Assembly: GCA_019637095.1 (NCBI GenBank)
Contig: JAHBWG010000071.1
Coordinates: 1 to 51,056, forward strand
Reading direction: 5' to 3'
Origin: Sandaracinaceae bacterium
Lineage (GTDB): Bacteria > Myxococcota_A > Polyangia > Polyangiales > Sandaracinaceae
Length of the DNA: 51,056 nt
The notes under the pieces are model-generated. The model was not told the DNA's origin and did no database searches. It worked only from the letters and a program-made list of their open reading frames with translations. Made by a program: the position numbers and the translations under genes. Shown one piece after another: positions 17,123-25,379 of the stretch (the first letter of the stretch is position 1; each line of letters begins with the position of its first letter).

Positions 17123-18414
17123 GCCGCGGCCTCGGCGGGGACCTCGAGGAGCGCGCGGTGCAGGAGCTGGACGGCGCGGTCGACCTCGCCGACGGGCACG
17201 AGGCAGGTGACGGCCTCGCGCGAGGTGAAGCTCGTCACCACCTCGATCGACGCGGCGCGCAGCACGCCGAGCACCTCGAGCAGCGCGGCCGGCCTGTCGC
17301 CGACGCCGAGCCCGACGGCGCTGGCCGAGCCCAGGCCGTCGCGAACCACGAGCCCGGCCTCGACGAAGCGGGCCTCGAGCCGCGCGGCGAAGCCGGCCGG
17401 GTCCGGGAGGTTCTCGGTGGCGATCACGATGTCGAAGCGATCGCGGCGTGGCTCGATCCCGCTCGAGAGCACGTCGCATTCGGACAGCGCCTCGAGCACG
17501 TCCTCTGCGCAGCCGCCGCAGCACGCGCCTTCGCAGAGGATCCGCAGCAGGTCCTTGCGCCCCGTGACCCCGGTGACGCCGTGGGCGCTCAGCTCGCGGA
17601 GCCGCGCGCGGGCGGCGCCGTCGGCGCGCTCGACGCGCGTGTGCGCGGCGCCGCCGAACGTGGAGCGCGCGTAGATCGCGATCTGGTGGCGCCGCGCGAG
17701 CTCGACCGCTTGCGCGTTCAGCACGCGCGCGCCCTGCCGCGCGAGCTCCTGCATCTCCTCGTACGCGAGGCGCTCGAGCCGCTGCGCGTCGTCGACCACG
17801 CGGGGGTCGGCGCTGTAGACGCCGTCGACGTCGCTGAAGATGTCGCAGCGCTCCGCGTCGAGCGCCGCCGCGAGCGCGACCGCCGTCGTGTCGCTGCCGC
17901 CCCGGCCGAGCGTGGTGATCTCGCCGGCGTAGCTCGCGCCCTGGAAGCCCGCGACGATCACGACGTTGCCGCGCTCGAGCTCGTCCTCGACCCGGAACGG
18001 CCGCAGCTCGATGATGCGCGCGTTCGTGTGGACGTTCGTGGTGACGATCCCCGACTGCGCGCCGGTGAGCGACACGGCCGGCGCGCCGGCCTCCGCCACC
18101 GCCATCGCGCAGAGCGCCATGCTGGCCTGCTCACCGCTGGTCAGCAGCACGTCCATCTCGCGCGCGGGCGGCGCTGCGCTGAGCGCGCGCGCCTGCGCCA
18201 CGAGCTCGTCGGTCGTCCCGCCCATCGCGGAGACGACGACGACGACGTCCCAGCCCTCCGCGCGCGTGCGCGCGACCCGCGCGGCCACGCCGCGCAGGCG
18301 CTCGAGGGTCGCGACGGACGAGCCGCCGAACTTCATCACCACCCGCCGCGGGCGCTCGCGCGCGGCCCTCTCGCGAGGTGGGACCGCCTCGTCATTCGTT
18401 TGAACACAAAGCAT
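17119..18414 (-). CDS. Aspartate kinase, LysC type, in the ectoine operon
   Basis: The longest frame gives 431 residues. The kinase domain starts KFGGSSVA (28-35) and continues with [11 protein letters not shown] and [22 protein letters not shown]; two ACT domains follow (about 275-425). It phosphorylates aspartate, feeding aspartate semialdehyde to EctB. The sequence is LysC-like, not the KIGGTSM type of Ask_Ect. An unusual CX3CCX2C cluster (C294, C298, C299, C302) lies in the first ACT domain. The start is doubtful: a promoter at 18424-18451 would put ATG 18414 almost at the transcription start, and GTG 18342 (VVMKFGG) fits the family better. Confidence 0.9.
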   Translation of the reverse strand: MLCVQTNDEAVPPRERAARERPRRVVMKFGGSSVATLERLRGVAARVARTRAEGWDVVVVVSAMGGTTDELVAQARALSAAPPAREMDVLLTSGEQASMALCAMAVAEAGAPAVSLTGAQSGIVTTNVHTNARIIELRPFRVEDELERGNVVIVAGFQGASYAGEITTLGRGGSDTTAVALAAALDAERCDIFSDVDGVYSADPRVVDDAQRLERLAYEEMQELARQGARVLNAQAVELARRHQIAIYARSTFGGAAHTRVERADGAARARLRELSAHGVTGVTGRKDLLRILCEGACCGGCAEDVLEALSECDVLSSGIEPRRDRFDIVIATENLPDPAGFAARLEARFVEAGLVVRDGLGSASAVGLGVGDRPAALLEVLGVLRAASIEVVTSFTSREAVTCLVPVGEVDRAVQLLHRALLEVPAEAAA

Positions 18415-18451
18415 ACGGCGGGGATACTAACGGCCCCTCTCGCCGATTCAA
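18398..18451 (-). promoter_or_regulatory. Promoter and operator candidate for the ask-ect operon
   Basis: Read on the minus strand, TTGAAT (18451-18446) and TAGTAT (18429-18424) are separated by 16 bases, a good sigma-70 pattern in an AT-rich island. Just downstream, 18399-18410 holds an inverted TTTG/CAAA pair around four bases, the right place for a roadblock operator. The MarR gene ends at 18448. Autogenous or ectoine-responsive control by that MarR protein is inferred. Confidence 0.5.
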
Positions 18452-19020
18452 GCTCTTTTTCGTGGCTTCTTTTGGGGGTGTCGGCGTGGTCCCCGGCTCT
18501 TCGGTGCATCGTCCTGAAAGAAACGGAGGACGTCTTCGGGCTCCGCGCCGGCGGGCCCCGACATCAACAGGGGGGCGGCCTCTTCGTCGTCTGCGGCGCC
18601 GAAGAGCCCGACGACGCGCGCGACGACCCAGTCGATCATCGCCTGCTCGCCCTCGGGCAGGCGCGCGAGCCGCGCGCGGAAGTCCTCGTGCAGCGGCGAG
18701 GGCGCGGCGGCGACCGCGGCGCGGCCGCTCGGCGTGAGGCGCAGCAGCACCTGCCGCTTGTCGTCGGCGCTGCGCTCGCGCGTCGCGAGGCCGCGCGCGA
18801 CGAGGCGGTCGACGATCCCGGTGACGGTGCCGCCGCTGAGCGAGACCGCGCGGGCGAGCGCCGACGGCGTGACGCCTTCGGCGCGCGCGATCTCGCGCAG
18901 GCAGACGAGCTGCGGTCCGGTCAGCTCGTGCTGTCTCGCGAGCTGCTTGCTGTGGAGATCGATCGCGCGCGAGATGCGGCGCAGCGAACGAAGGATCGAC
19001 TCCTCGTATCGGCTACCCAT
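18448..19020 (-). CDS. MarR family regulator, EctR/CosR-like
   Basis: A 190-residue MarR protein. The winged helix-turn-helix covers about 35-105 (LTGPQLVCLREIARAEGVTP, then SGGTVTGIVDRLVARGLATR with wing residues SADDKRQVLLRLT). Dimerisation helices flank it, and a basic tail ends the protein. MarR proteins of the EctR/CosR branch control ectoine operons in other bacteria, and this gene lies directly upstream of the aspartokinase/ect genes with a 33-base gap. A further promoter between the two genes suggests that the ect operon can be transcribed on its own. Confidence 0.85.
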   Translation of the reverse strand: MGSRYEESILRSLRRISRAIDLHSKQLARQHELTGPQLVCLREIARAEGVTPSALARAVSLSGGTVTGIVDRLVARGLATRERSADDKRQVLLRLTPSGRAAVAAAPSPLHEDFRARLARLPEGEQAMIDWVVARVVGLFGAADDEEAAPLLMSGPAGAEPEDVLRFFQDDAPKSRGPRRHPQKKPRKRA

Positions 19021-19039
19021 GGCGCCCCGACGGTACCAA

Positions 19040-19062
19040 GGCGCGCGCCTCGCGGGCGCGCC
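19040..19062 (-). terminator. Possible terminator hairpin after the M23 peptidase gene
   Basis: A perfect 7-bp GC stem (19040-19046 with 19056-19062, 9-base loop) starts 10 bases past the M23 stop and ends 20 bases before the MarR start. No U-run follows, so termination is only suggested by position. Confidence 0.3.
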
Positions 19063-19071
19063 CGCAGACCT

Positions 19072-20034
19072 TCACCCGCGCGCGGGGCCGCGGCTCGGGA
19101 AGAACGCGCCGTCGTAGTCGCGGTGCGAGAACGGCAGGTCGAGCCGCGGCGCGCGCGCGTGCGCCTCGGGGTAGAGCCGGGGGCGCGCGGTGAAGCGCGT
19201 CGGGAAGTAGTTCACGAGGAAGAGGATCGTGCCGGCCTTCTCTTCCAGCGTCGGTGCCGCCTCGATCTCGGCGCGCGCCTCGTCGTGGACGCACGCCTCG
19301 AGCGCCTCGCCGACCGCGGCCTCGCGCCACGCGGTCGGCGCGCAGTCGCTCGCGCCGACCTCGCCGGGCGCCGCGGGCACCGGGGCGGCGCCGCCGCGCC
19401 AGAGCGAGGGCGCGCCGTCGTGCGGGAACGGGTCGACGTACGCGCCGTCGAGCCAGACGTTGAAGTGCACGTGCGGCGGCGTCCACGGGAAGCCGACCAC
19501 CGCGTCGATCCCGCTGTAGCCCGAGAGCGCGATCGCCTGCCCGCGGGCGACGGTGTCGCCGGGCGCGACGAGCGCGCGCGCGAGGTGGTTGTAGCTCGTG
19601 GCGAGCCCGCCGCCGTGGTCGAGGAACACCTTGAGCCCGCCGCGGTGGAACTCGCGCGAGACGCGGATCACGCGGCCCGGCGCCGCCGCGACGACGTCCG
19701 TGCCCGGCGGCACCGCGAAGTCGGTCCCGTTGTGGCTGTCGTAGGTGTTCGCGCCACCGGTGAAGTCGCGCACGCGGGTCACGCGCACGGACCAGCCGAG
19801 CTCGGGCGGCGGCTGCCGGTGGTTGAACAGGTTGGTGACCGGAACGAGGCGCCCGCGCGGCCTCTTGCCGAGCCACAGCGGGATCGCGAACCGCGGCTGG
19901 AGCTGGCGCAGGCTCGAGAGGTCGAAGCGGGTCTTGGGCGTCGCGGCGTCGCCCGCGAGCGCGAGCCGCGCCTCGCGCGCGCTCTTGTCGAGCGGCAAGA
20001 GCCCGAGCGCTTCGATCAGGGTCACCCTCGGCAT
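19072..20034 (-). CDS. M23 family metallopeptidase (LytM/peptidoglycan hydrolase-like)
   Basis: A 320-residue protein. The M23 domain (about 95-205) has the zinc motifs HNGTDF (HxxxD) and HVHFNVW (HxH), with the intervening YNHLARALVAPGDTVARGQ block typical of LytM-type endopeptidases that cut peptide cross-bridges or remodel the wall. No obvious signal peptide is present at the chosen start, which is unusual for a wall enzyme; it may be cytoplasmic, exported another way, or mis-started. ATG 20034 has a GGAGG site at ideal spacing. The C-terminal 100 residues are not recognised. Confidence 0.85.
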   Translation of the reverse strand: MPRVTLIEALGLLPLDKSAREARLALAGDAATPKTRFDLSSLRQLQPRFAIPLWLGKRPRGRLVPVTNLFNHRQPPPELGWSVRVTRVRDFTGGANTYDSHNGTDFAVPPGTDVVAAAPGRVIRVSREFHRGGLKVFLDHGGGLATSYNHLARALVAPGDTVARGQAIALSGYSGIDAVVGFPWTPPHVHFNVWLDGAYVDPFPHDGAPSLWRGGAAPVPAAPGEVGASDCAPTAWREAAVGEALEACVHDEARAEIEAAPTLEEKAGTILFLVNYFPTRFTARPRLYPEAHARAPRLDLPFSHRDYDGAFFPSRGPARG

Positions 20035-20184
20035 CGCGTCCTCCGGGCGCGGAGGATAACGGCAAACCGCGCCGCGGCAGGGGACGTTCGGCGGCGCCCG
20101 GCGCCCGAATCTGCCTCTTGAGCGCCGGCGCGGTCCGCCGCAAGCTCGGGCCGCTTTCGTCTCGCCGACCGGAGGACCTCGACC

Positions 20185-21795
20185 ATGGCACGCACCCCGT
20201 CGTTCGATCTCTTGCGCCGCGCCGCGCGGCTCTTTCGCAGCGCCGAGCGCGCCGGTGAGCCGGTCCGCGAGCACGCGGAGCGGCTGCGCGCGCAGTACCT
20301 CGCGGCGCGGCTCGATCGCCGCGCGTTCCTGCGGGCCACCGGCGGCGCGGCGGCGTTCGCGGCGTTCCCGCTCGCGCTCTCGGGCTGCGAGAGCGGCGGC
20401 GGCGCGCGCGTCGGCATCGTGGGCGCGGGGCTCGCGGGCTTGCACTGCGCGCACCGGCTGATCGCCGCGGGCGTGGACACGCGCGTGTTCGAGGCGTGGA
20501 ACCGCACGGGCGGGCGCACGTTCACGGCGCGCGGCATGCTCGCCGGCGACCAGCTCGTCGAGCTCGGCGGCGAGCTCATCGACTCGGGGCACGAGACGAT
20601 GCGCGCTCTCGCCGAGGAGCTCGAGCTCACGCTCGACGATCTCGCCGAGCCCAGCGGGGTGCGGGCCGAGACGTTCTACTTCGGCGGCTCCGTCCTGAGC
20701 GAGGCCGACGTCATCGAGGCGTTCGAGACCGTCGCGCCCGCGCTCGCGACCGCGTTCACCGCGGCCGAGGAGGACGACGCGGAGTTCGAGCGGCTCGACA
20801 ACCTGTCGATCCCCGAGTTCCTCGAGTCCTCCGGCGCGAGCGACCTCATCCAGCGCATCCTCGAGGTCGCCTACGTCGGCGAGTACGGGCTCGAGGCGGA
20901 CGAGCAGTCCATCCTCAACGTCGTCTACCTCATCGACGCGGAGACGACCGACCCGTTCCGGATCTTCGGCGACTCCGACGAGCGCTACCACCTGCACGAG
21001 GGCAGCGAGGCGATCGCCCAGGCGCTCACGGCGCGCCACGCGAGCCACATCGAGCTCGAGCACCGCCTCGTCGCGATCCGCCGCGCGGGCGAGCGCATCC
21101 GGCTGACCTTCGACGTCGCGGGCGGGGGCTCGGTCGACGAGGACTTCGACCACGTCGTGCTCACGCTGCCGTTCACGCAGCTGCGCACGGTGGCGATCGA
21201 GGAGGGGCTCTTCCCCGAGGACAAGCTCGAGGTCATCCGCGAGCTCGCCTACGGCACGAACGCGAAGCTCATGATGCAGTTCGAGCGCAAGCCGTGGCGC
21301 GAGGACCACTCCGCGGGCGGCGCCGGCTTCGCGGACAACGGGACCGAGACGTTCTGGGAGACGTCGCGGGGGCAGGCAGGAACGCAAGGCATCTTGACGC
21401 ACTACACGGGCGGGCGCGCCGGCGTGATGCTCTCGACGGGCACGCCGGTCGAGCGCGCGCAGGCGGTGCTCCCCGCGTTCGACGCGATCTTCCCCGGCAC
21501 GCAGGCGGCCTTCAACGGGATGGCGGTCCGCATGCACTGGCCGAGCGCGCCGTTCCACGGCGGGAGCTACGTCTGCTACCGGCCGGGCCAGTGGGCGTAC
21601 TACGGCCTCGAGGGCCGCCGCGAGGGCCGCGTCCACTTCGCGGGCGAGCACACCAGCCTCGAGTTCCAGGGCTACATGGAGGGCGCGGCGGAGACCGGCG
21701 CGCGCGCCGCGATGGACATCCTCGTCGACCTCGGGCTCGCGACCGGCGCGCCGCTCGTGCGCGCGCCGAGCCGCCGCCGCGCCTGGCTGCGGTGA
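20185..21795 (+). CDS. Tat-exported FAD-dependent amine oxidase lipoprotein
   Basis: A 536-residue flavoprotein. An unusually long N-region (about 45 residues) precedes the Tat motif DRRAFLRATGG and a lipobox LSGC. The Rossmann motif VGIVGAGLAGLHCAHRL follows, then RTGGRTFTA, both typical of flavin monoamine oxidases, and a C-terminal FAD block FAGEHTSLEFQGYMEGAAETG. It oxidises an amine or amino acid outside the membrane with release of ammonia and peroxide; the substrate is unknown. ATG 20185 follows GGAGG by eight bases. The gene is divergent from the M23 peptidase gene. Confidence 0.88.
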   Translation: MARTPSFDLLRRAARLFRSAERAGEPVREHAERLRAQYLAARLDRRAFLRATGGAAAFAAFPLALSGCESGGGARVGIVGAGLAGLHCAHRLIAAGVDTRVFEAWNRTGGRTFTARGMLAGDQLVELGGELIDSGHETMRALAEELELTLDDLAEPSGVRAETFYFGGSVLSEADVIEAFETVAPALATAFTAAEEDDAEFERLDNLSIPEFLESSGASDLIQRILEVAYVGEYGLEADEQSILNVVYLIDAETTDPFRIFGDSDERYHLHEGSEAIAQALTARHASHIELEHRLVAIRRAGERIRLTFDVAGGGSVDEDFDHVVLTLPFTQLRTVAIEEGLFPEDKLEVIRELAYGTNAKLMMQFERKPWREDHSAGGAGFADNGTETFWETSRGQAGTQGILTHYTGGRAGVMLSTGTPVERAQAVLPAFDAIFPGTQAAFNGMAVRMHWPSAPFHGGSYVCYRPGQWAYYGLEGRREGRVHFAGEHTSLEFQGYMEGAAETGARAAMDILVDLGLATGAPLVRAPSRRRAWLR

Positions 21796-21801
21796 GCGCG
21801 C

Positions 21802-24129
21802 CTACTCGGACGCGAGGCGGAAGCTCGCGCCGAGCGACCACGCGCCCAGGAGCGCGCGCGCCTCGTCGGTGAGCGCGAAGCGCGCGCCGAGCGCGACGTC
21901 GACGAGCCCGAAGCGACCCTCGAGCGCGCCGCCGAGCGAGAGCGCGGCGCCCGCCGCGCCGTCCGCGAAGACGCCCACCGCCGCGTCGAGCTCCGCGCCG
22001 ATGGCGAGCCACGACAGCGGCGCGACGTCGACGCCCACCGCCCACGCCCAGAGGCGCGCGCCGTCTCCGGTCGCGTCGAGCAACGCGCCTTGTCGCGTGC
22101 GCAGCGCGAGCTCGGTCAGCGGTCGCCACGAGCCCTCGAGCGACGGCGCGAGCCGGACGCGGCCCAGGCTCTCCGGCTCGGCGCGGGTCGGGAACCAGGC
22201 GCCGAGCTCGAGCGCGAGGCCGAGCTCGCCCGCGTCCACGGCGAGCACGCCGGCGCTCGCCCAGAGGTCCGCGCTCCCGCGGCGATCCGCGCCGAGCCCG
22301 CCCGGCGCGAGCACGTCGAGCTGCGACGCGAACCCCAGGCGCACGGGCGTCTCGGGCAGGGTCGCGCGCGCGCTCACGCCGAGGCGGACCTGCGGATCGC
22401 CCGGCGCCTCCGCGACGGCCGCCCAGAGGCTCGCCGCGAGGCCGCCGCGGCGCTCGTCGCGCAGCCCCAGGACCGTGGGCCACCCGAGCTCGCCGAAGAG
22501 GCCCTGCGCGGGGCGCGGGCGCGGCGGCGCGACCTCGGGCGGCGCGCTCGCCGCCGCGGTGCCCGCCGGATCGAGCACCGGCAGCGCCAGCGCGCCGAGC
22601 GGGACGTGCTCGCTCCCCGCGGCGACCGCGATCGCGAGCGAGGCCTCGGCGGGCGCGTCCGGGCTCGCCCAGACGTCGACGACGAGCGCGTCGCCGTCCG
22701 CGCGCGTCGCCTCGATCCGGAATCCGTCGCCGACGCGCGCGACGAGGTGCCGCGCGGGCGGCGGCCGCGGCGCGACGACGTGGACGCGCACCGGCGTGAC
22801 GCGGTCGCGCGCGAGGCCGCCCGCCGGCGTGCGCAGCGCGACCGGCGCGACCTCGACGGTCAGGAGCGCCGCGCCGCCGGCGCCGTCGGCACACGTCAAC
22901 GTCTGTTGCCCACTCCGTCGCAGCGTCACGATCCCGCTCGGCGGCTCACCGTCGAGCGCGCACTCCATCGAGCGCGGCGCGACGAGCCACGTCCCCGGCC
23001 ACACCTGCGGCACGTCGGCGTCGATCCGGGCGGCCGCGCCGCCGGGCTCGACGAGCCGCGCGAGCCGCACGCCGAACGCGCGCCACGGCGAGCGGCGCCC
23101 CTCGAGCCCGTCGGCCGCGACGCTCGCGACCGAGACGTACACCGTGCCCTCGGGCAGGCCCGGCGCCTCGAAGCGCGCCTCGCCGCCGTCGACCTCGAGC
23201 GCGACCACGAGGTCGTCTCCGTCGGGGCGCCGCGCGACCTCCACGCGGTAGCGCGCGGCGCCGGCGACGGGCTCGAACCCTCCGCTCAACGTCGCGCCCC
23301 GCCCGACGAAGCCGACGACCGGGCCGGTGCGATCCGCGCGCCAGCGCGGCGCGGGCAAGAGGCGACGCGGCGCGGACGGACGCTCGCCGCGGGCGACGAC
23401 CGCGCCCGTCCCCGGCGGCAGCGTCACACGCGCGCCGCCGGCCTCGACGGTGGCCGCGCGCCGGCCGTGGTTGGCGACGCGGCTCGATCCGTCGGGCTCG
23501 ACGCTGACGACCGCCTCGCCGTCGAGGCTCGCGCGCGCGCTCGGCGTCTCGACCTCGAGCGGGCGCCGCCCGGCGAGCTCGTCGAGGCGGCTGCGCAGCG
23601 CGCCGCTCTCGAGCTCCGCGCGCGTGACCGGGCGCTGGGTCAGCCGGCGCTCGCCGCCCCAGACGATCACGAGCGTGCGCTCGCGGACCTGCACCTCCTC
23701 GCGATCCGCGAACCGGATCGTCGCGCTCGCGCCGTCGTGCGTGCGCAGCTGGCTGCCGCGCGGCAGCGGGTGCCCCGCGCGCGCCTCCGCGAACGCGGCG
23801 GCGTCCGGCGGTCGCCGCTCGACGCGCCGGTGGACCAGGGCGACGCGCGCCGCGGCCTCGGGCGGCGGGACCCGGAGCACGGTGCCCGGCACGAGCCGAT
23901 GCGGCATCGGGCCGAGCTCGGGGTTGTGTCGGTGCAGGAGCGAGTACGCGTCCGCGTCGCCGTACACGCGCGCCGCGATCGAGCGGCAGGTGTCGCCCTC
24001 GCGCACGGTGATCTCGACGAGCTCGGGCTGCGCGGCGAGCGAGGCGGGCAGCACCAGCGCGAGCGCGAACGCGAGCGACGGCGCGCGCGGCAGCGCGTGC
24101 TCGCTCGCGCGCCGGCGGCGGCGCGTCAC
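21802..24129 (-). CDS. LysM and FecR domain envelope protein
   Basis: A 775-residue protein with a signal peptide (about 1-33, cleaved near LAAQ). It has one LysM domain (about 36-88, VREGDTCRSIAARVYGDADAY) for peptidoglycan binding and a FecR-like domain (about 115-265, LPRGSQLRTHDGASATIRFADREEV). A fibronectin-like middle region follows, then a C-terminal third (about 540-775) of alternating short beta strands that could form a barrel or beta-sheet array. GTG 24129 overlaps the kinase stop (GTGA). Its place in a cyclase/kinase operon suggests that it senses or anchors at the cell wall. The role is inferred. Confidence 0.75.
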   Translation of the reverse strand: MTRRRRRASEHALPRAPSLAFALALVLPASLAAQPELVEITVREGDTCRSIAARVYGDADAYSLLHRHNPELGPMPHRLVPGTVLRVPPPEAAARVALVHRRVERRPPDAAAFAEARAGHPLPRGSQLRTHDGASATIRFADREEVQVRERTLVIVWGGERRLTQRPVTRAELESGALRSRLDELAGRRPLEVETPSARASLDGEAVVSVEPDGSSRVANHGRRAATVEAGGARVTLPPGTGAVVARGERPSAPRRLLPAPRWRADRTGPVVGFVGRGATLSGGFEPVAGAARYRVEVARRPDGDDLVVALEVDGGEARFEAPGLPEGTVYVSVASVAADGLEGRRSPWRAFGVRLARLVEPGGAAARIDADVPQVWPGTWLVAPRSMECALDGEPPSGIVTLRRSGQQTLTCADGAGGAALLTVEVAPVALRTPAGGLARDRVTPVRVHVVAPRPPPARHLVARVGDGFRIEATRADGDALVVDVWASPDAPAEASLAIAVAAGSEHVPLGALALPVLDPAGTAAASAPPEVAPPRPRPAQGLFGELGWPTVLGLRDERRGGLAASLWAAVAEAPGDPQVRLGVSARATLPETPVRLGFASQLDVLAPGGLGADRRGSADLWASAGVLAVDAGELGLALELGAWFPTRAEPESLGRVRLAPSLEGSWRPLTELALRTRQGALLDATGDGARLWAWAVGVDVAPLSWLAIGAELDAAVGVFADGAAGAALSLGGALEGRFGLVDVALGARFALTDEARALLGAWSLGASFRLASE

Positions 24130-25379
24130 GGCGCCTTCGCGCCCCGGCGCAGCACGCGCGTGAGCTTCTTCGCGAGCTCCGCCGCGCCCACGGGGGACAG
24201 GACCACGTCCGCCGCGCCCGCGCGCAAGAGCGCGGTGAGCCGCGCGCCGTCGCCGCGCTCCGCATCGGTGACGACGGGGACGCCGCCCGCGGCGAGCGCG
24301 CGGACCTCCTCGGGCGAGGCGCTCGGCGCGTAGAGCGCGCGCGTCGCCGGCCCGATCGGCGCGTCCGGGCCCACCGCGAAGGGCGTGAACCCGTTGGCGC
24401 CGAGGCCGAGGAGCAGCTCGGGCCGCACCGCGCCGACGATCCCGACCTCGATCTCGTCCGGGCGCGCGGGCGGCGCCGCGGGCGCCGCCTCGACCATGCG
24501 CCGGGCCCGCGCGCCGAGGTAGCCGTGCTCGCGCGCCCGCGCCCGCGCGCGGTCGGGGTCGGGGTCGAGCGCGGTGAGCCGATCGCGCACCTCGTCGGCG
24601 GCCGGGCGGCGCGCGGCGAGCTTGTCGAGCATCGCGCGGCGCAGCTCGTCGAGCGCGGCCGGCGCCGGCTCGCGCGCGTCGAGCGGGGGCGGCGGCGCGA
24701 ACATCTGCTTGGTCAGCACCTCGAGCTCGGACCCCGCGAAGGGCGGCCGGCCCGTCAGCATCTCGTGCAGCAGACAGCCGAGCGCGTAGACGTCGGTCGG
24801 CGGGCCGACGTCCTCGCCGCGCGCCTGCTCGGGCGAGAGGTACTCGGGCGTGCCGACCACGACGCCCTCGCGCGTGAGCCGCCCGCTCGCCTCGCCGCGC
24901 TCGGCGGGCGCGCGCAGGAACGCGAGCCCGAAGTCGAGGACGCGCGCGCGATCCTCCCCGATCACCACGTTGCTCGGCGTCAGATCGCGGTGCACGAGCC
25001 CGATCGCGTGCGCGGCCGCGAGCACGTCGGCGAGCTCGGCGCCGAGCGCGAGCGCGCGGGCCACGCCGAGCGGCCCCGCGGCGAGCTGCGCCGCGAGCGT
25101 CGGCCCCTCGACGAGCTCCATCACCAGGAACGCCGCGCCCGCGTGCTCGCCGAAGTCGAAGACCGTCACCGCGGACGGATGCGCGAGCGCGCTCGCGACG
25201 CGCGCCTCGCGCTCGAAGCGCAGCCGCGCGCGCTCGTCGCCGACGAGCTCGGCGCGCAGGACCTTGAGCGCGACCGCGCGCCCGAGCGGCAGCTGCGCGG
25301 CGCGGTAGACGATGCCCATGCCGCCGCGGCCGAGCTCCGCCTCGACGCGATAGCGCCCCGCGACGAGCGCGCCGATCAC
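24126..25379 (-). CDS. Hanks-type Ser/Thr protein kinase with C-terminal receiver-like domain
   Basis: A 417-residue protein. The kinase domain (about 8-265) has GRGGMGIVY, the VALKVL lysine, HRDLTPSN as the catalytic loop (Thr instead of the usual Lys) and DFGLA. After a short linker, about 315-412 look like a degenerate receiver fold (VGIVGAVRPELLLGLGANGF, later DVVLSPVGAAELAKKL), lacking a clear phosphoacceptor Asp. No transmembrane helix is visible. GTG 25379 overlaps the cyclase stop by four bases; a GTG one codon upstream is equally open. It is likely controlled together with the cyclase. Confidence 0.82.
   Translation of the reverse strand: MIGALVAGRYRVEAELGRGGMGIVYRAAQLPLGRAVALKVLRAELVGDERARLRFEREARVASALAHPSAVTVFDFGEHAGAAFLVMELVEGPTLAAQLAAGPLGVARALALGAELADVLAAAHAIGLVHRDLTPSNVVIGEDRARVLDFGLAFLRAPAERGEASGRLTREGVVVGTPEYLSPEQARGEDVGPPTDVYALGCLLHEMLTGRPPFAGSELEVLTKQMFAPPPPLDAREPAPAALDELRRAMLDKLAARRPAADEVRDRLTALDPDPDRARARAREHGYLGARARRMVEAAPAAPPARPDEIEVGIVGAVRPELLLGLGANGFTPFAVGPDAPIGPATRALYAPSASPEEVRALAAGGVPVVTDAERGDGARLTALLRAGAADVVLSPVGAAELAKKLTRVLRRGAKAP

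Noticed and set aside
19021-19071. Riboswitch or attenuator before the MarR gene
   Set aside because: Only one simple GC hairpin is present with no conserved aptamer pattern.
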